64,000 nt of DNA from Flagellimonas aequoris (GCF_003584165.1 NZ_QXFJ01000030.1:682001-746000), one strand, 5' to 3'. Shown: positions 17,099 to 26,041, numbered from the stretch's first letter. Made by a program: numbers and translations. The notes: generated from the sequence alone by a model not told the origin.

Positions 17099-17119
17099 GT
17101 TTTTTTAAATGTTCAATTC

Positions 17120-17488
17120 TAAGTTTTAAGTGTTGATTGAGGACAAGACCTTTAAATTTTCTCTTAGTATCATCAAATTGGTTAAAGATTTGAAGGAAAA
17201 TAAAGAGTTTGTCTTTGCTGATCAATTGCTTCGTTCATCAACCAGTATTGGAGCCAATCTTGTGGAAGCTGGTGCAGGTCAATCCAAAAGGGATTTCATC
17301 GCAAAAATGGCGATTGCTTCCAAAGAGGCAAGGGAAACGCGTTATTGGCTCAGATTGATCAAAGAAAGTAAATTGACAAAGATTGGAACAGAATCTTATT
17401 TGGATGAAATCGACCAGATCATTAAAATATTGACCAAAATCGTGAAGACCAGTCAAGAAACCATTTAGCATTCAAAATTTAAAACTTA
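17120..17488. mobile_element. IVS-like element inside serC-serA, bounded by 10-bp inverted repeats
   Basis: TAAGTTTTAA (17120-17129) and TTAAAACTTA (17479-17488) are perfect inverted copies that frame the four-helix-bundle ORF and little else. Partial pairing continues outward. The layout (short terminal inverted repeats, one 112-codon ORF) is that of the intervening sequences found in some bacterial 23S rRNA genes, here sitting in an intergenic gap of a protein-coding operon. Whether it moves is not shown. Confidence 0.5.
17130..17468 (+). CDS. Four helix bundle protein (23S rRNA intervening-sequence type, TIGR02436-like)
   Basis: 112 residues from a GTG at 17130 (MLIEDKTFKFSLSIIKLVKD). Family signatures are present: LLRSSTSIGANLVEAGAG (about 34-51) and MAIASKEARETRYWLRLIKE (about 60-79). 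The protein is a four-helix bundle of unknown function; homologues are encoded in 23S rRNA intervening sequences of spirochaetes and others, and many Bacteroidota carry them at intergenic sites. Base usage is AT-richer than in serC or serA. It lies 31 bases after serC and 27 before serA in the same direction, so it does not break the operon. Confidence 0.85.
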   Translation: MLIEDKTFKFSLSIIKLVKDLKENKEFVFADQLLRSSTSIGANLVEAGAGQSKRDFIAKMAIASKEARETRYWLRLIKESKLTKIGTESYLDEIDQIIKILTKIVKTSQETI

Positions 17489-17495
17489 TAAATTA

Positions 17496-18449
17496 ATGAA
17501 GGTCATATTAGCCAACGACGGGTTGGCAAAAGAAGGAATCGCTTTGCTTGAAAAAGCTGGATTTGAGGTCAACCTTACACATGTTGCCCAAGAACAGTTG
17601 GCAAACTTTATCAATGAAAATAAAATCAACGGACTTTTGGTCCGCAGTGCCACCAAGGTCAACAAGGAAATCATTGATGCTTGCCCCCCCCTTAAATTGA
17701 TCGGTCGCGGCGGTGTTGGCATGGACAATATCGATGTGAAACATGCTGAGTCCAAGGGAATCCATATCATCAATACCCCAGAGGCTTCTTCCGAATCCGT
17801 TGCCGAACTGGTCTTTGCCCATTTGTTCGGTGCGGTCCGTTTCCTCCCAGACTCCAATAGAAATATGCCACTGGAAGGCGAGAGCCATTTCAAATCACTC
17901 AAGAAAAGCTATGCAGGTGGGTTGGAACTACGTGGAAAAACATTGGGTATTGTTGGTTTCGGAAGAATTGGACAGGCAACAGCCAAGATGGCCTTGGCTT
18001 TGGGGATGAAAGTAATCTATACCGATCATCATGTCAATAAAGCTAATCTGGAGGTTTCTTTTTTTGATGGTCAATCCGTGTCTTTTTCTTTGGAGGCCCA
18101 AGATCTGAAAAGTGTGTTGAAGCAATCCGATTTCGTTAGCCTACATGTTCCCGCACAAGAGGATTATGTCATCGGCAAAAAAGAATTGGAAATGATGAAG
18201 CCGGGTTCTGGAATCATCAATACCTCCCGTGGTGGCATTTTGGACGAAGTGGCATTGGTGGAAGCCTTGGATAATGATCACCTTGCCTTTGCAGGATTGG
18301 ATGTTTACGAATCGGAACCCCATCCAGAAATCCAAATATTGATGAACCCCAAAATATCCCTTACACCCCACATCGGGGCATCGACCATCGAAGCACAGCA
18401 GCGTATTGGAATGGAATTGGCCCAGCAGGTTATCAAATTGCTAAATTAA
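17496..18449 (+). CDS. serA: D-3-phosphoglycerate dehydrogenase, short form
   Basis: 317 residues. NAD-dependent oxidation of 3-phosphoglycerate, entry to serine synthesis. The D-2-hydroxyacid dehydrogenase fold is clear: LIGRGGVGMDNIDV, the Rossmann motif GIVGFGRIGQATAKMA (about 150-165), the catalytic Arg region NTSRGGILDEVALVEAL, and the catalytic His in LTPHIGASTIEAQQRIG. It ends right after this domain, so there is no ACT domain for serine feedback inhibition, as in other short SerA types. With serC in the same run the specificity is well supported; alone it could be another hydroxyacid dehydrogenase. Confidence 0.93.
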   Translation: MKVILANDGLAKEGIALLEKAGFEVNLTHVAQEQLANFINENKINGLLVRSATKVNKEIIDACPPLKLIGRGGVGMDNIDVKHAESKGIHIINTPEASSESVAELVFAHLFGAVRFLPDSNRNMPLEGESHFKSLKKSYAGGLELRGKTLGIVGFGRIGQATAKMALALGMKVIYTDHHVNKANLEVSFFDGQSVSFSLEAQDLKSVLKQSDFVSLHVPAQEDYVIGKKELEMMKPGSGIINTSRGGILDEVALVEALDNDHLAFAGLDVYESEPHPEIQILMNPKISLTPHIGASTIEAQQRIGMELAQQVIKLLN

Positions 18450-18526
18450 TTTGTTTTTGAGGGCCAAAAGAGGATGGTAAAGACTACTTTTTTGTACATT
18501 GTTCTTCTAACCTTAACACGAACGAA

Positions 18527-19168
18527 ATGTCAGGATTATTGGATTTACTGAATAGCCCCATGGGCAAACAATTGGTCAGTGGGGTCGCAGGACAAACAGG
18601 CCAATCCGAGAGCAAAACTGCCGATGTTTTGAGCATGGCCATGCCACTTTTGATGGGAGCCATGAAAAAGAACACTTCCACACCAGGTGGTGCCCAAGGA
18701 TTGATGAACGCGCTCAGTTCCAAACACGATGGAAGCATTTTGGATAATCTGGGAGGTTTCTTTGGTGGAGGTGTAGACCAAAGCGCCATGGATGACGGAG
18801 CCGGGATTTTAGGTCATATTTTAGGATCAAAACAGCCACAGGTCGAGAATGCCCTAAGTAGTAAATCGGGGATGGATGCAGGTACCATTGCCCAGATTTT
18901 ACAGATAGCCGCCCCTATCCTATTGGGATATTTGGGCAAGCAGACACGACAACAGAATGTGAGCAGCCCTGATGGACTCAACGGACTTTTAGGTGGATTG
19001 ATGGGCGGTAACAAAACTGCGGCCAAACAGCAATCCCTCATTGAAACTTTTTTGGATTCCGATGGTGATGGCAGTATTATGGACGATCTTGCCGGAATGG
19101 TATTGAACGGAGGGGGCCAAAAGAAAAGTGGCCTGGGAGGAATCCTCGGCGGATTGTTTGGCAAATAG
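18527..19168 (+). CDS. DUF937 domain protein
   Basis: 213 residues. Rich in Gly, Met, Gln and Ser, opening MSGLLDLLNSPMGKQLVSGV, with DUF937-type repeats (VLSMAMPLLMGAMKKNTSTP; IAPILLGYLGK-like segment at about 124-134). Near the C-terminus FLDSDGDGSIMDDLAGMVL contains a DxDxDG calcium-loop-like motif (about 180-190). No signal peptide is visible. Function unknown. It follows serA by 77 bases and ends in a strong terminator, so it is probably the last gene of this run or a separate unit. Confidence 0.85.
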   Translation: MSGLLDLLNSPMGKQLVSGVAGQTGQSESKTADVLSMAMPLLMGAMKKNTSTPGGAQGLMNALSSKHDGSILDNLGGFFGGGVDQSAMDDGAGILGHILGSKQPQVENALSSKSGMDAGTIAQILQIAAPILLGYLGKQTRQQNVSSPDGLNGLLGGLMGGNKTAAKQQSLIETFLDSDGDGSIMDDLAGMVLNGGGQKKSGLGGILGGLFGK

Positions 19169-19193
19169 AAACACCGACTTAACGTTATTTAAC

Positions 19194-19225
19194 AAAGCCG
19201 TTTGAAATTTCAAACGGCTTTTTTT
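19194..19225 (+). terminator. Strong intrinsic terminator after the DUF937 gene
   Basis: A perfect 28-base palindrome (AAAGCCGTTTG ... CAAACGGCTTT) followed by more T residues. It ends 14 bases before the next ATG. Confidence 0.85.
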
Positions 19226-19238
19226 GTACCTTAAGATT

Positions 19239-19700
19239 ATGAAAAAGAAAAAGATAAAGATACATTATTCGTTAATGACGATTGTTTTGTTAATGCTCGT
19301 CTCCTGTACTACCCAAAAGCAAGCGTTGGATATTTCCAGCGAGGAACAGGCCCTTTTTGATTCCAAAGAAGAAGAACCTGTGGAAATCAAAGATGAAAAA
19401 ACAGAGTATGAGATCATCATTATTGAACCGGGCTTCAACACATGGTTGTTGAGCATTGCCAGGCCTGAAGGTTATTATTCGCAAAGTTTTCTTGAAAACC
19501 GCAACGCCATTTTGGTCATGAATTGGAACCAAAGGGTAATGCAACCCAACTTGTATAATCCAAACCTATATGAAATGCAGATCAACTACGATCCCAATAT
19601 CGATTATGGGTATGAGGTCAACTACAAACTCTACAATTATTTCATATACTTTCAAAGAAAGTATCACCAACGCTTGGGACCCTTTATTCCAAGGATTTAA
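19239..19700 (+). CDS. Lipoprotein resembling the DUF6146 family
   Basis: 153 residues from the ATG at 19239 (MKKKKIKIHYSLMTIVLLML). Basic N-terminus, hydrophobic stretch, and lipobox LVSC give a lipoprotein with Cys22-23 as the anchor. The mature part has an acidic linker (EEQALFDSKEEEPVEIKDEK) and a Tyr/Asn-rich domain (PGFNTWLLSIARPEGYYSQS, INYDPNIDYGYEVNYKLYNY). I recall this family in Flavobacteriaceae as DUF6146, from memory and not checked. The frame can be extended upstream to 19224, but that runs into the terminator. Function unknown. Confidence 0.78.
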   Translation: MKKKKIKIHYSLMTIVLLMLVSCTTQKQALDISSEEQALFDSKEEEPVEIKDEKTEYEIIIIEPGFNTWLLSIARPEGYYSQSFLENRNAILVMNWNQRVMQPNLYNPNLYEMQINYDPNIDYGYEVNYKLYNYFIYFQRKYHQRLGPFIPRI

Positions 19701-19705
19701 TGTCG

Positions 19706-19713
19706 TATTTTTG
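19706..19713 (+). promoter_or_regulatory. Promoter -7 element for the 171-residue membrane protein
   Basis: TATTTTTG matches TAnnTTTG, 17 bases before the ATG at 19731. No clear -33 element. Confidence 0.4.
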
Positions 19714-19730
19714 CATGACAACCAAAGGCA

Positions 19731-20246
19731 ATGCAAAGAATAAGACAGCGTTGGGAAATCCAGAAGAATTGGCAATTAATTTTTCCTGTTCTTGGCGTAA
19801 CGCTTACCATGCTTGCCGCCTATATGATCGCTAGAAGGTTATTACACCTTTTTGGGCTCAACAACACCTATTTTGAATGGATTTTCACCATTGGTATGAC
19901 CTTGCTTTTATACTTTTTGTTGGTCCGGCTCTTTTTATGGTGTTTTAAAAAGTTGGAAAATAAATGGAAGGTGACCTACAAATGGGAAATGATCACCATT
20001 TTTATTGTTTTTGCCATAACGGGCAGTTTGGCCGGTAAAATGGCAGGTCCCTTAGTGGAATGGATCGGACTGGGCAAGGGCACCATACATCACGTTCTTT
20101 ATTGGACCATCAGGATTCTTATCATTTTTCCCTTGTATCAAGTCTTATTGATTTCCATAGGATGGCTTTTTGGACAGTTCCAATTCTTCTGGAATTTTGA
20201 AAAAAAAATGCTCAAACGCATGGGATTGGGCTTTCTTGCCCCATAG
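19731..20246 (+). CDS. Four-helix integral membrane protein (DUF6787-like)
   Basis: 171 residues, starting MQRIRQRWEIQKNWQLIFPV. About four hydrophobic helices are separated by charged loops (FKKLENKWKVTYKWEMITIF between helices 2 and 3), and the C-terminus is basic (NFEKKMLKRMGLGFLAP). It resembles a flavobacterial membrane family I recall as DUF6787. No enzymatic motif is seen. It sits between a lipoprotein and a metal-uptake receptor cluster, but nothing links it to them. Confidence 0.75.
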   Translation: MQRIRQRWEIQKNWQLIFPVLGVTLTMLAAYMIARRLLHLFGLNNTYFEWIFTIGMTLLLYFLLVRLFLWCFKKLENKWKVTYKWEMITIFIVFAITGSLAGKMAGPLVEWIGLGKGTIHHVLYWTIRILIIFPLYQVLLISIGWLFGQFQFFWNFEKKMLKRMGLGFLAP

Positions 20247-20300
20247 TTTAAGGTTTTATTAACACAGAAAGAGCAAAGGTCTTCTTTAAATTTGTTGGAA

Positions 20301-20654
20301 ATGGCCTTCAAACTCCACAAACGCGCGATCTCATATCTCTCCCTTGTTCTTGCATTGGGGATTCTTACGCCGTCTGTTGTCAAGTTGGCACATGCCATAT
20401 ATGGGCATTCCCAAGAGCAAAAATGTCTCGCACAGGGGACCAATCATATCCACAGTGCAAACTTTCATTGTGATTTTCATGATTTTACCCTGGCCTCCAA
20501 GGTATTCTTCAATTCTTCTTTTACCTATGTACCGGTAGACATTCCGGAAATTGTTCACAATGAAACGGCCTATCATTTTGTCTTTAAACCCTTCAAGGCA
20601 CAATACCATGCCTTACGAGGTCCTCCAAGGGTTGTAACATCTACTGCCGTCTAG
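20301..20654 (+). CDS. Small His/Cys-rich exported protein upstream of TonB receptor
   Basis: 117 residues from the ATG at 20301 (MAFKLHKRAISYLSLVLALG). A signal peptide or anchor covers about 1-30. The next stretch is rich in metal-ligand residues: HAIYGHSQEQKCLAQGTNHI then HSANFHCDFHDF (about 32-65). It lies 25 bases before a TonB receptor that has its own His-rich loop. I infer a periplasmic metal-binding partner of the receptor, as small His-rich proteins are often found there, but the family is not one I can name. Two TTG codons upstream are in frame and less likely starts. Confidence 0.7.
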   Translation: MAFKLHKRAISYLSLVLALGILTPSVVKLAHAIYGHSQEQKCLAQGTNHIHSANFHCDFHDFTLASKVFFNSSFTYVPVDIPEIVHNETAYHFVFKPFKAQYHALRGPPRVVTSTAV

Positions 20655-20679
20655 ATTTACAAACCTTTTAATTTTTACA

Positions 20680-22926
20680 ATGAAACAATTTTATCTGGCA
20701 ATGCTATGGGCATTGTCCCCCCTATATATATTTTCACAAAATACCCTCACGGGGACCATCACGGATTCTGATAGTGGCGCTCCACTAGAGCAGGTTTCCA
20801 TTTACTTTCCACAATTGCAAAACGGTACCATTACGGATGAGAATGGAAATTACACCCTAAAAAACCTTCCGGAAGGCAATTACAAATTGGTGGTTTCTTA
20901 CTTGGGATATGAAACCTATTCCATTTCTTTTGAAATCGGGACAGGAAATAATGTGTTCGATTATCAAATGGTTCCCTCGGCCATAGAAATGGATGAAGTG
21001 GTCCTTTCCACACCCTTCCATAAACTGGAAAGGGAAAACGTAATGAAAGTAGAACAAAAGTCAATCGCCGAGCTTAAAAGTGAAGGAGCCATGACCTTAG
21101 CGGATGGCATCACCCGGATACCAGGGGTATCCTCCGTATCTACCGGTGTAGGTATTGGGAAGCCTGTGATACGTGGATTGAGCTTCAATAGGGTTTTGGT
21201 ATACACGCAAGGCGTCCGTTTGGAAAACCAACAATTTGGTGGTGAGCATGGTCTTGGATTGAATGATGCCGGGATTTCCAGTATCGAGGTCATCAAAGGC
21301 CCCGCGTCATTGCTATATGGCTCCGACGCCTTGGGAGGCGTCCTCTATTTAAATCCGGAAAATTTTGAACTAGCAGGTAAGACTTCCGGGGATGTAAACC
21401 TGAACTATTTTACCAATACCTTGGGCTATGGAACCAACGCTGGTTTCAAGACGTCAGGCGAGAAATTCAAGTTTTTGGTAAGGGGTGCCATTGCCTCCAA
21501 TGCGGACTACGAAACCGGGGACGGCACCAGTGTCACCAATTCCAGGTTCAAGGAATCGGATATCAAGACAGGTTTTGCCTATCAAGCCGCCAAATTCAAA
21601 ACGGAGCTGCGATATAACTACAATCTATCAAAGCTCGGTATTCCAGAAGAGATAGGTGTACAGAACAATGATCGCGATCCATTGTTACCCTATCAGGAAA
21701 TTTTCACCCATATCCTGAGTTCCAAGAACAATTTCTTTTTCAAGAAATCAAGCCTTGAAGCTACTTTTGGCTATATTTTTAACGACAGAAAAGAGTTTGA
21801 GGAAGAGCATGATCATGAAGAAGAAGGTGAGGAAGAGGAACATGGAGAGGGACCTTCCTTGCATATGGAGTTGAGTACCTTCAACTACAACATCCACTAC
21901 AATCCGCAATGGGGCAAAACAACCACTATTTTCGGAATCCAGGGAATGAGCCAAAAGAATGAAAACTTTGGGGAAGAAGTGTTGATTCCAAACGCTACCA
22001 CCAATGATTTTGGGGTTTTGGCCACATCTCACATCCATTTCACTAAAAGTGATTTTCAATGGGGACTCCGGTATGATGTCCGTGCCATAAAGGGTGATGA
22101 AAGCGGTGTACAAGGTGAAGAAACCTATATTGCTGCCATTGACCGTAATTTCAACAGCTTTAATGCTGCTGTGGGGTACCGTGTAGATGTTACCGATAAT
22201 ATTTTGGCCCGTTTGAACCTCGCATCTGGGTTTAGAGCACCCAACTTGGCGGAATTGACCTCCAATGGGCTACATAGCGGGGCCAACCGCGTGGAAATAG
22301 GAAATCCCGATCTTAAGAGTGAGCGGAATTTTCAGATAGACCTCGCCCTTGAATACGGGAACAAACACGTGGAAGCCTACATCAATGGGTTCTACAATGG
22401 CGTGAGCGATTACATCTACCTTCAGCCTACAGGCGAGTTTAGGGATACGGACCCCATCTACATCTTTCAACAACAGAATGCTACTTTGTATGGTGGTGAA
22501 TTTGGATTCCACATTCACCCACACCCTATAGATTGGTTGCATCTGGAAAGCAGTTATGACATTGTCTACGGTCAATTGGAAAATGACACCAACCTACCTT
22601 TGATGCCAGCTAATAAATGGACCAATACCTTCAGGGTGGAATGGAACAAAAAGGACACCCAATACCGATGCTATGCATTCGTAACGCTTCAAACTTTTTT
22701 TGACCAGAACAAAGTGGCCGTATTCGAGACCAAGACCCCGCGTTACAATTTGTTCAATGTTGGTGTTGGGGGAGATATCAAGATCTTTGACCACAAAATT
22801 GGATACAAGATCAGTGGTAACAACCTATTCGACAAAAACTATATCTCGCACCTATCTAGGTTGAAAACGGATGGAATTGCCAACATTGGGCGCAACGTAG
22901 CTTTCAATTTGAGTATTCCCCTGTAA
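20680..22926 (+). CDS. TonB-dependent receptor, probably for metal uptake
   Basis: 748 residues. Signal peptide (1-19, ending SLYIFSQ-like), then a CarboxypepD-reg-like domain (about 22-105: LTGTITDSDSGAPLEQVSIY), plug (about 120-225 with IRGLSFNRVLVYTQGVRLEN and GPASLLYGSDALGGVL), and a beta-barrel ending FNLSIPL. An extracellular loop at about 373-392 is dense in His, Asp and Glu (EEEHDHEEEGEEEEHGEG), as in ZnuD-type zinc receptors. With the His/Cys-rich protein upstream this favours zinc or another transition metal (inference). Regulated by a metal sensor is likely, but I see no clear operator. A terminator follows. Confidence 0.9.
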   Translation: MKQFYLAMLWALSPLYIFSQNTLTGTITDSDSGAPLEQVSIYFPQLQNGTITDENGNYTLKNLPEGNYKLVVSYLGYETYSISFEIGTGNNVFDYQMVPSAIEMDEVVLSTPFHKLERENVMKVEQKSIAELKSEGAMTLADGITRIPGVSSVSTGVGIGKPVIRGLSFNRVLVYTQGVRLENQQFGGEHGLGLNDAGISSIEVIKGPASLLYGSDALGGVLYLNPENFELAGKTSGDVNLNYFTNTLGYGTNAGFKTSGEKFKFLVRGAIASNADYETGDGTSVTNSRFKESDIKTGFAYQAAKFKTELRYNYNLSKLGIPEEIGVQNNDRDPLLPYQEIFTHILSSKNNFFFKKSSLEATFGYIFNDRKEFEEEHDHEEEGEEEEHGEGPSLHMELSTFNYNIHYNPQWGKTTTIFGIQGMSQKNENFGEEVLIPNATTNDFGVLATSHIHFTKSDFQWGLRYDVRAIKGDESGVQGEETYIAAIDRNFNSFNAAVGYRVDVTDNILARLNLASGFRAPNLAELTSNGLHSGANRVEIGNPDLKSERNFQIDLALEYGNKHVEAYINGFYNGVSDYIYLQPTGEFRDTDPIYIFQQQNATLYGGEFGFHIHPHPIDWLHLESSYDIVYGQLENDTNLPLMPANKWTNTFRVEWNKKDTQYRCYAFVTLQTFFDQNKVAVFETKTPRYNLFNVGVGGDIKIFDHKIGYKISGNNLFDKNYISHLSRLKTDGIANIGRNVAFNLSIPL

Positions 22927-22948
22927 AAGTTTTAAACTGAATCATTAG

Positions 22949-22991
22949 AAGGGCAACGATTGATGAAACATCAGTCGTTGTTCTTTTTTTT
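22949..22991 (+). terminator. Intrinsic terminator after the TonB receptor
   Basis: A long hairpin (GGCAACGA ... TCGTTGTT with an inner TGATG/CATCA stem and G-T pairs) is followed by about eight T residues. It overlaps the last codons of the convergent gene at 22971-23258. Confidence 0.75.
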
Positions 22992-23258
22992 GGCCAAAAG
23001 ATAGGTGTAGATCCACTTCAAGGTAAACGTAGGGATAATATCAAGACCGGGAATCAACTCTTCTGTAAAGGTGATCAAACCAGCGGCCTGCCCTACCCTG
23101 CCCTTGTACATACGGGTCATGAGCCAACCGGCAATGGGAGCCCAGATTACGTCGGAAAACTCACCCACACCAGGAATGATAAAGGATAACATCCCAATAC
23201 CATCAAACACCAATCCCAGAATGAGATTGCGGTACTTCTTGTCTTTTTCTTCTCCCAT
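22971..23258 (-). CDS. Small membrane protein of unknown function
   Basis: 95 residues, opening MGEEKDKKYRNLILGLVFDG. Two or three hydrophobic segments (about 12-30, 35-50, 70-88) separated by short loops with Pro and Gly (IIPGVGEFSDVIWAPIAGW, ELIPGLDIIPTFTLKWIYTY), and a basic end (AKKKNND). I recall similar small flavobacterial membrane proteins with no function. Its 3' end lies inside the terminator of the convergent TonB receptor gene. It is upstream of nothing on its own strand within 40 bases except folE's 3' region. Confidence 0.72.
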   Translation of the reverse strand: MGEEKDKKYRNLILGLVFDGIGMLSFIIPGVGEFSDVIWAPIAGWLMTRMYKGRVGQAAGLITFTEELIPGLDIIPTFTLKWIYTYLLAKKKNND

Positions 23259-23298
23259 AAAGGAAAAATAGGAATTCCCCCCGAATTGTGGAAATCGA

Positions 23299-23898
23299 CT
23301 AGGATAAATCTGAACTGATGAGTTTCAGGAACTCGTTACGGGTCTCTATTTTTTCAAATTGTCCCCTAAAACCTGATGTGGTAGTCACAGAGTTTTGTTT
23401 CTGTACCCCGCGCATCATCATGCACATGTGGGCCGCTTCGATTACCACGGCAACTCCTTTTGGTTTCAAGGTGTTGTTGATGCATTCCAAAATATCATGT
23501 GTCAACCGTTCCTGCACCTGTAACCTACGGGCAAAAACATCCACAATGCGCGGAATCTTGCTCAATCCCACAATATGTCCGTTGGGAATGTAGGCGATGT
23601 GGGCCTTGCCAAAAAAAGGCAACATATGGTGTTCGCAAAGCGAATACATTTCTATGTCTTTGATGATGACCATATCGTCATAACTTTCGGCAAACATGGC
23701 GCTCCTCAAAATTTCCTCAGCATCCTGTTGATAACCTTGGGTAAGAAACAACATGGCTTTGGCGGCACGCTCTGGTGTCTTGACCAATCCTTCACGGGTC
23801 ACATCTTCCCCAATATCACCCACGATCTTGGCAAAATGATCCTTGACCTCGTTAGTGATCTCGATGTTGTATTCCTCTAAATTTCTATAAGGTGCCAT
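23299..23898 (-). CDS. folE: GTP cyclohydrolase I
   Basis: 199 residues. Converts GTP to 7,8-dihydroneopterin triphosphate, first step of tetrahydrofolate and queuosine precursors. Signatures: [16 protein letters not shown] (41-56), the zinc ligands C88 and H91 in [35 protein letters not shown], and the third zinc ligand region [13 protein letters not shown]. Length is normal. Its ATG overlaps the last codons of msrA by 14 bases, so the two are cotranscribed with msrA first. Confidence 0.97.
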   Translation of the reverse strand: MAPYRNLEEYNIEITNEVKDHFAKIVGDIGEDVTREGLVKTPERAAKAMLFLTQGYQQDAEEILRSAMFAESYDDMVIIKDIEMYSLCEHHMLPFFGKAHIAYIPNGHIVGLSKIPRIVDVFARRLQVQERLTHDILECINNTLKPKGVAVVIEAAHMCMMMRGVQKQNSVTTTSGFRGQFEKIETRNEFLKLISSDLS

Positions 23899-24448
23899 GC
23901 TGTAGTTTTTTTGAAAAATAGGTATTCAATTTTTTGATTTTTGGATCGATAATGACCTGACAATACGGTTGTTGATGATGGTCGTTGTAATAATTGTGAT
24001 GCTCCTCCTCTGCTAAATAAAAGGGTTTTTCTTCAGAAATAGCCGTAACAATAGGTGATGCAAAGATGTCTTCTTTTTCCAACAGGGCAATGAATTGTTC
24101 CGCCAATTCCTTCTGTTCAGGATTTGTGCAGAAAATCTCACTACGATATTGGGTGCCCACATCGTTCCCCTGTCGGTTAAGGGTTGTGGGGTCATGCGTG
24201 GCAAAAAATACTTCCAGCAATTCGGTATACGAGACTTGGGAAGGATCAAACGTAATCTTGATGGCCTCTGCATGTCCGGTCCTGCCCGTACAGATTTCAC
24301 GATAAGCAGGATTTTTAATGGTGCCACCTGTATACCCAGGCACCACGGATTCCACCCCTTTCAAGCGTTGAAAAACCGCTTCGGTACACCAAAAACAACC
24401 GCCAGCAAAGATGGCGGTCTCCAATGTAGTATTATTTTGTTTATCCAT
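23885..24448 (-). CDS. msrA: Peptide-methionine (S)-S-oxide reductase
   Basis: 187 residues. Repairs oxidised methionine using thioredoxin. The active-site motif is G17-C-F-W-C21 in [13 protein letters not shown], with C18 as nucleophile. Other conserved parts are [52 protein letters not shown] and, later, [16 protein letters not shown]. No signal peptide, so cytoplasmic. It overlaps folE. There is a possible nearly leaderless promoter at 24456-24463. Confidence 0.96.
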   Translation of the reverse strand: MDKQNNTTLETAIFAGGCFWCTEAVFQRLKGVESVVPGYTGGTIKNPAYREICTGRTGHAEAIKITFDPSQVSYTELLEVFFATHDPTTLNRQGNDVGTQYRSEIFCTNPEQKELAEQFIALLEKEDIFASPIVTAISEEKPFYLAEEEHHNYYNDHHQQPYCQVIIDPKIKKLNTYFSKKLQHGTL

Positions 24449-24455
24449 TATTATT

Positions 24456-24463
24456 CAAAGTTA
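24456..24463 (-). promoter_or_regulatory. Possible -7 element for msrA-folE
   Basis: Minus-strand TAACTTTG matches TAnnTTTG, seven bases before the ATG at 24448. No good -33 element; weak. Confidence 0.3.
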
Positions 24464-24606
24464 AACAAAGTTTAGGATTTCACATTCTAAATCCTAAACT
24501 AATTCCATTCGGTATTAGTCGCACAAATGACCGAAACTTAATTTAAAAACCTGCATCTTTGTGGCTTTGACAGGATTCATTACTTTCATTACACGAAGCC
24601 ATTTTT

Positions 24607-25275
24607 ATGATTAAGGCCACGAACATTCAAAAAAGTTACGGAGACCTAAAGGTCTTGAAAGGGGTTGATCTCGAAATCCAAAAAGGCGAAGTCGTTTCTA
24701 TCGTGGGCGCTTCCGGTGCAGGAAAAACCACCTTGTTGCAAATTCTTGGGACCCTCGATACCCCATCCAATAAAGGCGAAAGTACCTTGTTCATCAATGA
24801 TACGGATATTAACCAATTGAATGATAAAAGCTTGGCCCGATTCCGAAATGAACATATCGGGTTCATCTTCCAATTCCATCAATTGCTTCCTGAATTTACA
24901 GCCTTGGAAAATGTATGCATCCCTGCCTTCATTAGGGGTACGGCCAAATCCGAGGCCGAAAAAAGGGCGAAGGAACTCTTAGACTTTCTGGGACTTGCAG
25001 ATAGGTATGACCATAAACCCAATGCGCTTTCGGGTGGGGAACAGCAACGGGTTGCCGTGGCGCGATCCCTCATGAACAGTCCAGCCGTGGTTTTTGCGGA
25101 CGAACCCAGTGGTAACCTCGATTCCGAAAGTGCGGACAACCTTCATAAACTGTTCTTCAAGCTCAGGGACGAATTCGGCCAGACCTTTGTATTGGTGACC
25201 CACAACCTGGAACTGGCCAATATGGCGGACCGTAAATTGACCATGGTAGATGGTTTGATCGTAGCCAAGAACTAG
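24607..25275 (+). CDS. ABC transporter ATPase, LolD/MacB type
   Basis: 222 residues, the LolD size. Walker [13 protein letters not shown] (about 35-46), Q-loop [16 protein letters not shown], signature [15 protein letters not shown] (about 140-154), Walker [13 protein letters not shown] and a switch His in LVTHNLELA. The LolD/MacB/FtsE subgroup powers lipoprotein release or MacB-type export from the inner membrane. No permease is adjacent, so its partner must be elsewhere. The following gene starts one base after its stop and is probably cotranslated. Confidence 0.93.
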   Translation: MIKATNIQKSYGDLKVLKGVDLEIQKGEVVSIVGASGAGKTTLLQILGTLDTPSNKGESTLFINDTDINQLNDKSLARFRNEHIGFIFQFHQLLPEFTALENVCIPAFIRGTAKSEAEKRAKELLDFLGLADRYDHKPNALSGGEQQRVAVARSLMNSPAVVFADEPSGNLDSESADNLHKLFFKLRDEFGQTFVLVTHNLELANMADRKLTMVDGLIVAKN

Positions 25276-25276
25276 C

Positions 25277-26041
25277 ATGACCAAAGCGGAGTTAAAGGAG
25301 TTTTTGGATGCAAAAGTAGAGGAATACAACCACCCCCGTTTTTTAGAGGATGACCCCCTGCAGATTCCCCATCGCTTTACCAAAAAAGAGGATGTCGAAA
25401 TCAGTGCTTTTTTGGCTTCTACCATTGCATGGGGCAACCGAAAAAGCATCATCAACAATGCCTCTAAATTGATGGACCTCATGGACCATGCTCCCCATGA
25501 TTTTGTCATGGACCACAACCCCAATGACTTGGATAAATTGGCATCGTTTGTCCATCGCACCTTTAATGGAATCGACTTAGGTTACTTTGTAACCAGCCTG
25601 AAAAACCTATATATCAACCATGGTGGCCTAGAGGGTGTTTTTACTACTTACCAGGAACAGGATTCCATGCAACCGGCCATTTCCAAATTCAAGGAAATTT
25701 TCTTTGAACTGCCCCATGAGACCCGTACTACCAAACATGTCTCCGATCCGTTAAAAGGTTCAGCGGCCAAGCGTATCAATATGTTTTTGCGGTGGATGGT
25801 ACGTGACAATTCCACTGGTGTTGATTTTGGCTTATGGAAAAACATTTCTCCCAGTAAACTTTCTTGTCCGTTGGATGTGCACACAGGTAACGTAGGCCGT
25901 AAATTAAAACTGTTAAAGCGCAAACAGAGTGATGCCAAGGCCTTGGCCGAGCTGGACAAAAACCTTAGAAAATTAGACCCCGTAGACCCCGTGAAATATG
26001 ACTTTGCTTTATTTGGGTTGGGGGTGTTTGAGCGGTTTTAG
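25277..26041 (+). CDS. TIGR02757 family protein
   Basis: 254 residues, opening MTKAELKEFLDAKVEEYNHP. Recognised as the TIGR02757 family, common in Bacteroidota and of unknown function: FLASTIAWGNRKSIINNASK, LYINHGGLEG, SAAKRINMFLRWMVRDNSTG, SPSKLSCPLDVHTGNVGRKL. The helical pattern and the PLDVHTG segment resemble HhH-GPD DNA glycosylases distantly, but the catalytic Lys/Asp pattern is not evident. Its start is two bases after the LolD-like gene, a pairing I recall from other flavobacteria. Confidence 0.88.
   Translation: MTKAELKEFLDAKVEEYNHPRFLEDDPLQIPHRFTKKEDVEISAFLASTIAWGNRKSIINNASKLMDLMDHAPHDFVMDHNPNDLDKLASFVHRTFNGIDLGYFVTSLKNLYINHGGLEGVFTTYQEQDSMQPAISKFKEIFFELPHETRTTKHVSDPLKGSAAKRINMFLRWMVRDNSTGVDFGLWKNISPSKLSCPLDVHTGNVGRKLKLLKRKQSDAKALAELDKNLRKLDPVDPVKYDFALFGLGVFERF

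Noticed and set aside
24607..25275. Adjacent lipoprotein-release system (lolCDE)
   Set aside because: No LolC/E-type permease gene is next to the ATPase.
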